64,000 nucleotides of DNA from Mesostigma viride (taxonomy: Eukaryota; Streptophyta; Mesostigmatophyceae; Mesostigmatales; Mesostigmataceae). Below, piece by piece: positions 1 through 9,987 of the stretch. Position numbers and translations under genes: made by a program. Where the stretch lies: contig RPFO01000188.1 of the NCBI GenBank assembly GCA_009746045.1, positions 908,035-972,034 on the forward strand, written 5' to 3'. The notes beneath the pieces were generated by a model. That model was not told the origin of the DNA. It worked only from the letters and a program-made list of their open reading frames with translations, and did not search any database. How positions within the stretch are numbered: the first letter of the stretch is position 1; every line of letters begins with the position of its first letter.

Positions 1-433
1 GTGGGGATGGAGCAATAAAATCTCGACATTTGCAGTGACTGTTCAGTTCCGGGCTCACAAATGATTTGCCGGGCACAGCCGCTGTGCGCCCGCACCAACG
101 CGTATCCTTTGTGAATCTTTCTGATACAACTACTGTATCGGGTGAGCTGAAGCGGACCCCCATTTCCTGCTCCGTGCTCACGTTGGGAGGACCGTTTACC
201 GTCACCACAGGCGGCAAAAATGTTGAAGAGTCTTTTCAGGTTGGACCAAGTGCGTCTCACAGTTACTGAGGGCTTACCGATACAGTATCGGGCGAGATAG
301 TTCCTCCACATCGATGGCCAAGTTGGTGACCATTGCCTCCTCGGCTGCTGGGGTTGGCCGACCCTGCTGCTCTTCTCTACCTACACACCTGAATCTCCGT
401 CTTTCATGTTAATTGGCATCTGCTTACGTGCAG

Positions 434-1129
434 GGAAAGGCGAAGAAGAAAACTCCAGTTCGGTTTCCCCGTGGATCCGCGTCTGGGACTGTGTCCGGAG
501 AGGCCTGCCGTGTTGTTGGCCAGGCCGCGGTCGGCGCACCAGTTGCACAACCGGGGGCGGGAGGGGCCTCCCTCCCACCCAACGCACCAACCCACGCACC
601 AGCCTTACCGTGCGGTCAGCCAGAAAAAACGTACGAAGAGTTGATGGCAGAGGCGGCGGCTGCGCAGGGGCAGAAGGCAAAACGTCGGGGAGGGGGCAGG
701 CGAGGGGCGGGGCAGGAGACGGAGGGTGCCGACGAACCTGCACAGCCGCAGAAGGGTGGTGGTCAGGGCAGAGATGCGACGGCCGAAAACCGAATCAGGG
801 ACGTTCGGCCGGACGTCCGGATGCGCTTTATGGATGGCGCGAAACTGAGTCGCGGAGGTTGGAGTTCGAAAATGGGTAGACGAGGTGTGCATAAACTGGG
901 AGCACAAGTACCCAAGAAGGAAGATTTTCCGCTCTTTGGCACCCTCCTGGGCAAAGAGAGGGAGAAGGTGGTGTTCAGATGGTTTGATGAAGGGCACGAC
1001 CTCGGTTGGAGTAATGAGTGCGAGCAAAAGTTTCGTTTCCCTCTGAAGTTCGCTAGAGAACATGTTACTCTCCTGAAGGAAGGCGCCAGCTGGGACAACA
1101 TTCCTTCATATCGACCTGGCAAGCGATGA
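434..1129 (+). CDS. Terminal exon of an unrecognised basic protein
   Basis: An open frame of 232 codons follows a good acceptor (TACGTGCAG, ending at 433) and ends with TGA at 1127-1129. The first half is low complexity: Ala, Gly, Pro and Gln with Lys/Arg runs (KAKRRGGGRRG). The second half (about residues 130-232) looks globular, with aromatic and charged residues such as FRWFDEGHDLGW and WDNIPSYRPGKR. High GC at third positions in the latter part supports coding. I recognise no domain. Upstream exons must exist but I could not fix them: an open stretch at 66-269 has plausible splice sites (acceptor at 78, donor at 142) but its phase does not join this frame. It could be a host nuclear protein or the end of a transposon gene. 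Confidence 0.5.
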   Translation, partial: GKAKKKTPVRFPRGSASGTVSGEACRVVGQAAVGAPVAQPGAGGASLPPNAPTHAPALPCGQPEKTYEELMAEAAAAQGQKAKRRGGGRRGAGQETEGADEPAQPQKGGGQGRDATAENRIRDVRPDVRMRFMDGAKLSRGGWSSKMGRRGVHKLGAQVPKKEDFPLFGTLLGKEREKVVFRWFDEGHDLGWSNECEQKFRFPLKFAREHVTLLKEGASWDNIPSYRPGKR

Positions 1130-1687
1130 TGGGCGAGGACTTTGCACGAAATCGCGTTTTGCACGTAATTGCCCACCGCAACGTGGAGAAATGCAGATGT
1201 ACATAGTAGTTGGATCAGTTACCGTGACTTTGGGCAGTTTAGTACTTAGTTGGGGTGACGTGTCCAATGTATATATGGTGGGGCGCGTCCAAGGGGGTCC
1301 ACGCTGATTGAGCACTTGCATGTGTTCTTTCAACATATTCGGACATGTATGAAATGAATAAATTGTTTGGACGATTGCAAATTGATTGATTGAAGAATGA
1401 GATACCATTATTAATTGAAAAATGTAAAACCTCATTGTGAATTTGTACTTCAAACTTTCACATGCATGCCCCAAATTGTGCATTTGTGCAGGTTTTAATT
1501 ATGAGAAGTAGCATTTCTCTACAAATATTGAGAAATTTAGGGGCACTTGGGGTTGTTGGCCATGTTCATTCATGATAAAATGGACTTTTTATGCTGTAAC
1601 ATCATCTTCCACTAGTCCAAAACGCTGCTTTCATGACGTCAAAAGTACCAGCAATGGCCCTAGGTTGGAGCAGTAGATGTTGGGGAC
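1130..1687. other. AT-rich intergenic stretch, no gene seen
   Basis: This is the 3' flank of the preceding exon. It is AT-rich with no convincing open frame. Short runs such as TTGATTGATTGAAG near 1384 are the only structure I see before the tetranucleotide tracts begin. Confidence 0.5.
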
Positions 1688-2447
1688 GCCCACCCACCCA
1701 CCCACCCACCCACCCACCCACCCCACCCACCCACCCACCCACCCACCCACCCACCCACCCACCCACCACCCACCCACCCACCACCACCCACCCACCCACC
1801 CACCCACCCACCCACCCACCCACCCACCCACCCACCACCCACCATGCACCCCCACCCACCCACCACCCACCACCCACCCACCCACCCACCCACCCACCCA
1901 CCCACCCACCCACCCACCCACCCACCCACCCACCCACCACCCACCCACCCACCACCCACCCACCCACCCACCCACCCACCCACCACCCACCCACCCACCC
2001 ACCCACCACCCACCCACCCACCCACCACCACCCACCCACCACCCACCCACCCACCCACGGCCACCCACCCACCCACCCACCCACCCCACCCACCCACCCA
2101 CCACCACCCACCCACCCACCATGCACCCACCCACCCACCATACACCCACCCACCCACCACCCACCCACCCACCCACCCACCCACCACCCACCCACCCACC
2201 CACCACCCACCCACCCACCCACCCACCACCCACCCACCCACCCACCCACCACACCCACCCACCCACCCACCCACCCACCCACCCACCCACCCACCCACCC
2301 ACCCACCCACCCACCCACCCACCCACCACCACCCACCCACCACCCACCCACCCCACCCACCCACCCACCCACCCACCCACCCACCACCCACCCACCCACC
2401 CACCCACCCCCCACCCACCCACCCACCCACCCACCCGGCCACCCATA
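1688..2447. repeat. (CCCA)n tetranucleotide tract
   Basis: About 760 bases of CCCA units with frequent single-unit slippage (CCACCACCC, CCACCCC) and rare interruptions (CATGCA, CCACGGCCA). The complementary strand is (TGGG)n, whose G-triplets could form quadruplex DNA. All long open frames across it, such as the Pro-Thr-His type, are repeat artefacts. Confidence 0.97.
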
Positions 2448-2451
2448 TAAC

Positions 2452-2780
<329 letters not shown>

Positions 2781-2796
2781 GCACACACACAGTCAT

Positions 2797-3978
2797 GCCT
2801 TCCCTCCCTCCCTCCCTCCCTCCCTCCCTCGATCCCTCCCTCCCTCCCTCCCTCCCTCCCTCCCTCCCTCCTCCCTCCCTCCCTCCCTCCCTCCCTCCCT
2901 CCCCCTCCCTCCTCCCTCCCTCCCTCCCTCCCTCCCTCCCCTCCTCCCTCCCTCCCTCCTCCCTCCCTCCCTCCTCCCTCCCTCCCTCCCTCCCTCCCTC
3001 CCTCCCTCCCTCCCTCCCTCCCTCCCTCCCTCCCTCCCTCCCTCCCTCCCTCCGGCTCCTCCCTCCGGCTCCCTCCTCCCTCCCTCCCTCCCTCCCCCGA
3101 TCCCTCCCTCCCTCCTCTCCCTCCCTCCGGCTCCCTCCCTCCCTCCTCCTCCTCCCTCCCTCCCTCCCTCCCTCCCTCCCTCCCTCCCTCCCTCCTCCCT
3201 CCCTCCCTCCCTCCCTCCCTCCCTCCCTCCTCCTCCCTCCCTCCCTCCTCCCTTCCCTCCCTCCCTCCCTCCCTCCCTCCCTCCCTCCCTCCCTCCCTCC
3301 CTCCCTCCCTCCCTCCCTCCCTCCCTCCTCCCTCCCTCCCTCCCTCCCTCCCTCCCCCCTCCCTCCCTCCCTCCCTCCTCCCTCCCCTCCCTCCCTCCCT
3401 CCCTCCCTCCCCCTCCCTCCCTCCCTCCCTCCCTCCCTCCCCCCTCCCTCCCTCCCTCCCTCCCTCCCTCCCTCCCTCCCTCCCTCCCTCCCTCCCTCCC
3501 TCCCTCCTCCCCCTCCCTCCCTCCTCCCTCCCTCCCTCCCTCCCTCCTCCCTCCCTCCCTCCCTCCCTCCCCTCCCTCCCTCCCTCCCTCCCTCCCTCCC
3601 TCCCTCCCTCCTCCCTCCTCCCTCCCTCCCTCCCTCCCTCCCTCCTCCTCCCTCCCTCCCTCCCTCCCTCCCTCCCTCCCTCCCTCCCTCCTCCCTCCCT
3701 CCCTCCCTCCCTCCCTCCCTCCTCCCTCCCTCCCTCCCTCCCTCCCTCCCTCCCTCCCTCCCTCCCTCCCTCCCTCCCTCCTCCCTCCTCCCTCCCTCCC
3801 TCCCTCCCTCCCTCCCTCCCTCCCTCCCTCCCTCCCTCCCTCCCTCCCTCCCTCCCTCCCTCCCTCCCTCCCTCCCTCCCTCCCTCCCTCCCTCCCTCCC
3901 TCCCTCCCTCCCTCCCTCCCTCCCTCCCTCCCTCCCTCCTCCCTCCCTCCCTCCCTCCCTCCCTCCCTCCCTCCCTCC
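2797..3978. repeat. (CCCT)n tetranucleotide tract
   Basis: About 1.2 kb of CCCT units with many CTCC slippage variants and a few interruptions (GATC, CCGGCTCC) clustered at 2830 and 3050-3135. The 3' third is the most homogeneous, which suggests younger expansion there. The plus strand is pure pyrimidine, so triplex or quadruplex structures are possible. Confidence 0.97.
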
Positions 3979-5147
3979 AGCGGTGGTCTGAAACTTTCAA
4001 CATAGGTCAGAAATATCTCATAGAATTAAAGAAAAAATCCTGGTATTTTTGGTATTTTTTTTGTGACAGCTGCAAACAAATATGTACAACTGAAATCAGG
4101 CGTTTTCGCGGGACGAATTAAGGTGAAGACGACGGCGATGGCGGCAGGTAGATCTCGCCAGTTTTCGCGCGAATTTCAGTGGCTGTTGGGTGGCACGACC
4201 ATGATGATGCGTTCAAAGGTTGATAATTAGGTTTCTACAAGTTTGTTGAGGTACTGGGGCAAAGGAAACGTAGTTTTTTCCAGGTTCTCACCCAACTTTC
4301 ATGCGGAAACCCTGGAAACCGGCATCCATATTATTACGTCAAGACTCAGGTCTGCTGCGGCACCATGCTTGGTATTTCCATGGTGTTTCGACTTCTTAAC
4401 ACATGTTTATTCATTCCGAACGCCCGGACTCTCGGCTATGTAAACCGAGATTTGTGCAGACTTTTATACTGGGTAGCTCCTGGCATGATGGTGCCTGCAA
4501 AAAGCGTAAGGCAGGACCGCGGCTATTACAATTGAGCACTACGGTATGCTGTATTTTCCTGGAAATGGCCTCTGCCACCGGCTCAATAGTGCTTGCAGGC
4601 GTAAGTATATCGTGTTTCTACCTAGTTTCTGCCTGCCTTCCACTTATTTCTACCGACCTCTGCCCAGCCTCTCTAAGACCGCCATCCTACTCAACGTTGA
4701 TTCAAGCATGGCATGTCAGCCATAGCAGGTTGCAGTTGTGCAGTATTTAGGTGCTGTATACGTCGTCAAGCCGTGCATATATCGTGAGGATTGAATGTTG
4801 ATGGTTTATACTGCGTTGATTGTGCAAGAAGATCAGCTAGGTGGCCCATAATCATGGTGTATAATCATGTGTTGTTAGCATCTTGCCACCATTTGCTAGC
4901 ATGCACTCCAGCGTCATCTTTGCCCAGGCATGTAAGCTCATGGATCACTCAACCTATCCAAGCCTTGCATTACTCGTGCCTCTTTCTTTCAGTATTGCAC
5001 GCGTTATGGAATGAAAACCCAGCACCTCCGTTCCCACGAGGCATGTGCTCAACACGTTGTGAGAGTGGATGATGCTTTGGCTATGGCTGCCTGATTCAGT
5101 CATATTAGGTCATCCAGTCATGATGTTTGATGCATTAATTAATTAAT
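3979..5147. other. Unassigned stretch, no gene seen
   Basis: No recognisable coding region or RNA gene. Open frames are short and unrelated to known domains. I see nothing I can name here. Confidence 0.4.
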
Positions 5148-6475
5148 TAATTAATAGACACGTGACTGCGTCACGTGAGCATAAGTCCTCAGTGGGAGCG
5201 GAACATGGGATGGAATGAATTGAATTGAATTGAATTGTAACATAACTCCGTTGGGAGTATATGTAGCACATAGCCCTTGAGGGAGGGCATATGGCCTATC
5301 ATACATCCTAAGCTTCTTCCTGCAAGGGTGGGGATGTAAAGGACCCTTGCTCTAGGTGCACCAGGGCACTTGCATCCCCATGATCTTCAAGCTATGCCCA
5401 GCGAAGGGGGAGCCTGTCATGGGGGGGAAGATCAGCATAGCTATACAAAAAAGCTAGGGCATGGCGTCTCAGCAGAGAGTTACTCCCTGCATGGACACAG
5501 CATAACTAAATAAAGCTAGGCATCGTCTGGAGGGTGGCTCATCATAGGCACACATGTACATGATTAAATAAAGCGCGTGGCTTAGCTGGGATAGTGCCTC
5601 TAGGAGGCGTACATGTACATGGCCACGGTCTATCTATTCTACACTACTACTGCTGTATTCCCCTAAGCTGGGGCGTCTGGAGTCGCTGGGGCTGCGGGGG
5701 TCGCCTGCCAGGGCTTGTGGCCGACGTAGATGGCCGCCCCCTTCCAGTACACCGGCTGCCCCGCCTTGGTCTGCCGGAGCTGGAGGTAGGTCGGCCATAG
5801 CTCCCGTCGCCGTTGTTGCTGCGCCAGGGTCAAGTCGTCATCAGGGGTGAAGAGAGTCTTCTCGAGCCGCTTGCGGCGTCTGAGAAAAGAAATCTTGTCC
5901 GCTGGGGTCTAGCTTAAAGGTGAGAAGGAGCGGGGGCGCCCCTGCCTTACCCCGCGCGCGGGGAAGGCGGTGGGCGACCAGCTCAATCTCACCAGTAAGG
6001 CCCATGCGATCAAGGATTTCTCTCTCAAAAGCACGCGCAAGCTTCTCGGAATTCTCACCTTCCTCCATGGTGAAGTTCTTGACAATGACATTGAGGCTGC
6101 GCTTGGCGAGCTCGGCCTCCTCGCGGAGGTCAAGCGTCTGCCGTTGGAGCTGGGCTGCGACGGCGGAGGTGGTGGAGGTGGTATGTTGCTTAAGCATGTC
6201 CGCCCAGGTGGTGATGGGAGGAGCATCGCCGGCCAGGCCAGCCGGGGCTGGCTTGGCGGCAATGTCCTTCACCGCCTGGGCGGTGAGGCCTGCGGTGTTC
6301 TGCAGAACCTCGATAGCGATGGCGTTGTCCTTAAGACGCTGGTCGATGTCGCGGAGCTGGGCGGTGATGGAGTCGGAGGGGGGGGGGGGTGGAGGCGAGG
6401 AGGGTGGCGGTGGCGGTGGCGGTGGCGGTGGGGATTTTGGGAAGCTCAGCAGCTGGATGGAATGGATGGTATAAG
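5148..6475 (-). mobile_element. ORF1-only 'half-LINE' copy A
   Basis: On the minus strand this starts inside an L1-type ORF1 gene (near 6475), runs through its end, then a noncoding tail of about 600 bases, and stops at a TTAATTAATT microsatellite near 5148. No reverse transcriptase follows ORF1. The same order (ORF1 end, tail, AATT-rich end) occurs at 16085-17650 on the plus strand, and the same tail sequence recurs at 39260-39395. It may be a non-autonomous retroposon comparable in layout to mammalian HAL1. The element is 5'-truncated here and abuts another LINE's 3' end. Confidence 0.6.
5841..6460 (-). pseudogene. LINE ORF1-like RNA-binding protein, truncated
   Basis: The minus-strand frame reads a Pro-rich leader, a helical stretch (DIDQRLKDNAIAI), then LTAQAVKDIA, a WADML motif and a segment matching the RNA-recognition fold of L1-type ORF1 proteins: NVIVKNF, a run of Glu, then LVAHRLPRARG and LLLTFK. 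The C-terminal part (RRRELWPTYLQLRQ) continues into the next frame below 5841, so at least one frameshift is present. It is clearly related to the ORF1 at 16085-17470, which shares AVKDIAAxPxPAGLAGDAP. ORF1 proteins of this type coat LINE RNA and act as nucleic-acid chaperones. Confidence 0.65.
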
Positions 6476-6479
6476 CTAT

Positions 6480-7912
6480 CTAGGTCCTAGTTACAGGGGT
6501 GTGGGCACCGCGGCCCGAATCGCTATGAATGCCATACTTGGTCACACGCGGAGCCCCCACAGGCTTGGGGGTGGTCTCCTTCATCACTACTTGCCATCTA
6601 TCCTTGCGCACCATCTGCCTCCATATTACAGACAAACCAGGAGGCTGCCCGGGGGTGAGCCCGTCACGTCTAGTGTAGCACATGTCCATGCCGAGTCTAT
6701 CACGAAAAGTCCACGGGTGGCGGCCCTGCCGCGCGCGGCCGGGGGCACGCCAGGTGAGGACATATCGCCCAGGCTGGGCGGGCTTGGTGCCAGCTAGTCT
6801 ATCTGATGTATCTACCTGATCTGTGCGGGCCAGGTGCCCGGCTAGGCCCAGGCGCCTGTGCCTAATAATGTGGGAAACATAGGGCAAATCAGCGTACAAA
6901 TCCTCATTACTAATGTGCAAACCAAAGGGGATGTTAAGGGCCTTGCGCAGCATCTTGGTGACGGCGCCGTCGAGTTGTTGCTCCAGCTCCTGCATCAGTG
7001 TCCACGTCTCGGCGCCGTAGGTCAGGATCGTCAGAATGACGACCTTGAAGAGGTCACGCTTCACGATCCGGGGTAGGGCGGGGTTGCTCCACCAGCGGCG
7101 GTGGTCATCAGTGCGCCCACGCCATGCCGATCCGTGTCGTCATGTCGTCCTCGCAGTCGGGAAGCCAACTGCCGAGCAGCTTGAAGCGGCCTGAAGGAGG
7201 GTAGTTGACCTCGGCATCGTCTAAGAGGCGGAGTGTGGGTGGGGGCCCTGCCATGCCGAGGGCCAGGGCCTCCGTTTTGGGGCTGATTTCTAGACCAACC
7301 GCCCGAGCCTCGAGCGCCAGGCAGTCCAGCCAAAGTTGGGCAGACTCCGGCTTCTCGATGAGCGTGATGTCGTCGGCATAAATGAGGTCAGCTAGTAAAT
7401 TCTGCTTGTTAGTCGGCCCCCCTTCCCCAAGCTCGTTCGTGATCGCTAGGCCAGGGGCACGGCCTGCAATGCTAGCAAAGCGAGCACGTGCCTGGCGCAT
7501 AACATAATCCACTACAATAATAAACAGGTACGGCGACAGGACGCAACCCTGCCAGACGCCGGTCTGCAGTGGGCATGGCGGGGTAATGCCGTGTTGAGTG
7601 CGCACCGAAGTGGTCGACCCCTCATACAGCGTGCGGATGACGGTAATCAGGGGAGTGCATGGGGACGCGAGCGCGAGCAAGTACAGCCCATAGAGCGTCC
7701 CAGAGGACAGAATCAAAAGCCTTGATGAAGTCGACGAAGATCAGGATGGCGGGAAACTCACCAGGTTGCAGGAGAGCGATTTCCTCGAAGAGGCGACGCG
7801 CGACGAAGATGGCCATGACGGTGTTGCGCCCAGGACGGAAGCCCATTTGACTTTCCCCAAGGTGACAGTCGAGAGCAGAACGAAGGCGGTTGAGGATCAT
7901 GCGCATGAACAA
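6480..7912 (-). pseudogene. LINE ORF2 fragment: reverse transcriptase and C-terminal region
   Basis: A 5'-truncated LINE ORF2, read right to left. RT motifs in order: ILNRLRS and GFRPGRNT (about 7800-7900), FVDFIKAFDS (about 7720), GVWQGCVLSPYLF (about 7540), and the catalytic LIYADDITLIE (about 7360). The C-terminal region has TYGAETWTL (about 7010), LGLAGHLARTDQVDTS (about 6820) and a tail GLSVIWRQMVRKDRW (about 6600). The reading is split over at least three frames (7912-7622, 7716-7108, 7064-6480), so the copy is dead. It is diverged from the D/E copies at 19-28 kb. Confidence 0.85.
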
Positions 7913-8445
7913 CGTAAGTGCGGCGCTCTGTTTGATGCATGTTTGATGCTGTATAACTTATACAACACCTATTTTCAACGTTTTGACCCTCCAAGCTCAC
8001 TATGGCCCCGTTTATGGGGCTCGTGTCGTTGCGTCATGTTGTGAAGGGCTCTCATTTTTCCCACTGCGTTGTAATTGTGATGCTAATGAAAAATAGCTCC
8101 AGTGGCCCAATGGGCCTGAGTTTTGTTTCACATAGCCTGCATATGTTGCCCATAGCTCGTGCAAGAAGCCAGATTTTTTTCATGAACCATTTGGGAATAA
8201 GCACATGACTTGTGACCTAGGGTCAAGAAATCGCGGTCATGGTCAGACCCCCCTGTACTCAAACCAGTGTATCTCTCTAATGAATTAGCATTTTGTAGGT
8301 CTGAGCAGCTCAAAAAATCCTTTGATTTATGGGCTTTCAGGAAAGTATATACATGACCATTAAAAAAAATTCCTTAGGTGCTATACGCGTTCTAAAAAAA
8401 GCTTACAACGCGATATATCGCGTTCTAATTAAAAAAACACGGGTT
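7913..8445. other. Unassigned stretch
   Basis: AT-rich DNA between two LINE fragments. No coding region, RNA gene or repeat that I can support. Confidence 0.4.
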
Positions 8446-8451
8446 AATGGT

Positions 8452-8770
8452 ACTGGTGATATATGGCATGCCGAGGTACAGGTCCTCATTGCGAACATGA
8501 GCAGCATAGCCTACTCTGAAAATGGATCGCAGCATGTTGGTGACCGCGCCGTCCAGCTTGCGGGCCAGGTCGGCGGTGAGGGTCCACGTCTCGGCCCCAT
8601 ACGTAAGAACAGGAAGGACGAGGACCTTAAACAGGTCCTGTTTCTCTATCTTGCCCAGGGGCTTGCGTAACAACAGGGCCCGGTATTGGCGTAAAGCGTG
8701 CCAGGCGAGGGAGATGCGGTGGTCCACATCAGCCTCGCAGCTGGGGAGGAGGCTCCGTGGCATGCCCATG
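8452..8770 (-). pseudogene. LINE ORF2 C-terminal fragment
   Basis: The minus strand reads CEADVDHRISLAWHALRQYR, then KPLGKIEKQDLFK, TYGAETWTL and VGYAAHVRNEDLYLGMPYI. This is the thumb and post-RT region of the same LINE family as copies D and E. It is truncated at both ends. The 3' break lies at the codons for PYITSTI, close to the position where copy D ends and where copy E carries an insertion. Confidence 0.85.
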
Positions 8771-8789
8771 CGCATGACATACAAGTACT

Positions 8790-9390
8790 TACGTACATCG
8801 TCCCGAAGTTCTCAGTGCAGAATTGCACAAAGTGTGAACGTGTCCAGCTGCCACGGAACAATTCCCGGGAATTTCCGCATCGACCCTTCTGCGCGTTGGA
8901 TTGCTTTGACTGCTACTGGCGCCAGAATGTCGGAGGAAATCGCGTTTACGAAACGATTCCCCGGAGGTTACCCCTAGTGTGAAGACACCGTAAGTGAGAT
9001 GCCGATTGCACATGTCACAAATTTATAAACATCACTTCAAGTCACACTACATAAATGCACAATGCTAAGTGAGACAACAATACTAAATACTTTAAGTGAG
9101 ACAACTAATACATTCACAGATACCTTTTTCATAAGCCTAGCCAAGTTGCTCTTGCCGCAAATAAGAGGGTATGCGTTGGCCTCCAGTATGCTCCTCGTCC
9201 TCTCACATCTGTGATTTCCGGCAGGTGCTGATCGATAGATACCCACGCCATCGAGGCTGGGACGCCGATCTTGCTCTGCCGCGCTGCTGTCTCCTTACAC
9301 GTGCCATATCATGTCATGTCCAAGCCCAGGGGCCACCCATCCTCAACGGGGTTCTTGTCAAGTGCGAATGGCTTCTCTCTCCTTTTTTTC
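8790..9390. other. Unassigned stretch, downstream of CFAP161
   Basis: No coding region recognised. It contains the 3' flank of the minus-strand CFAP161 gene. Confidence 0.4.
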
Positions 9391-9987
9391 TCATGGCGCC
9401 CCGAAGAGTGCGCCTAGGACATCGCCCAACCCCAGACACTTAGACTCATCCGTGTCGAAATACTTCAACATGTCGCCCGCCTGCGTCTCGGTCACCGACA
9501 CACCAACCTTTCTCATCGACGCAACAAAGTCCGACACCTTGAGCTGGCCCGAGCCGTCAAAGTCGCGCTCCCTCAGCGCCGCCTCCACCAGAGCCGGCTC
9601 CACCCCCAGCTGCTGCACGCCCTCCCGGAGCGCCTCGAGCGCGGCGGCCCCTGCGTCCCACCCTGGCCGGCGCAGCTCCAACGTGGCCACTGTGTCCGAG
9701 CAGATGAACGACCACCAGTTGGGCGACAGCTCGCCTTTCTCCGTGAGCGAGGGCGCGGGGCCTTTCCCCTTGGTCGTCGCCGAGTGCGCGCACACCTCGG
9801 ACTCGGTGCCAAAGTCGTTCTTGTATGGCGTGCCGTCGCACAGCAGGCCCTGCGCGGTGCCCGCGTGCTGCAGCACAAAGATGGCGCCTTGCTCCAGTGG
9901 AACGCCCTCGGAGACCAGCCGGTCCTCCACGCGAGGGCACAGCACCGTCCATACGGCACCGTAGTTGCGCTCCTCCGTGGCACGCAC
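9391..9987 (-). CDS. CFAP161: CFAP161 exon 3 (C-terminal half plus EF-hands)
   Basis: The exon starts at 9987 after a CCCCCAG acceptor and ends with TGA at 9391-9393; 198 codons plus stop. It holds the second conserved CFAP161 repeat (GAIFVLQHAGTAQGLL, NWWSF) followed by a helical linker and EF-hand loops. The first loop, DFDGSGQLKVSD, has Asp at positions 1, 3 and 12, Ser at 5 and Lys at 9, so it is close to canonical except that position 12 is Asp rather than Glu. The second, DTDESKCLGLGD, is also plausible for binding calcium. Confidence 0.88.
   Translation of the reverse strand: MRATEERNYGAVWTVLCPRVEDRLVSEGVPLEQGAIFVLQHAGTAQGLLCDGTPYKNDFGTESEVCAHSATTKGKGPAPSLTEKGELSPNWWSFICSDTVATLELRRPGWDAGAAALEALREGVQQLGVEPALVEAALRERDFDGSGQLKVSDFVASMRKVGVSVTETQAGDMLKYFDTDESKCLGLGDVLGALFGAP

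Noticed and set aside
5594..7076. Plus-strand open frames over 5.6-7.1 kb
   Set aside because: They are antisense to LINE ORF1 and ORF2, whose motifs are on the minus strand.
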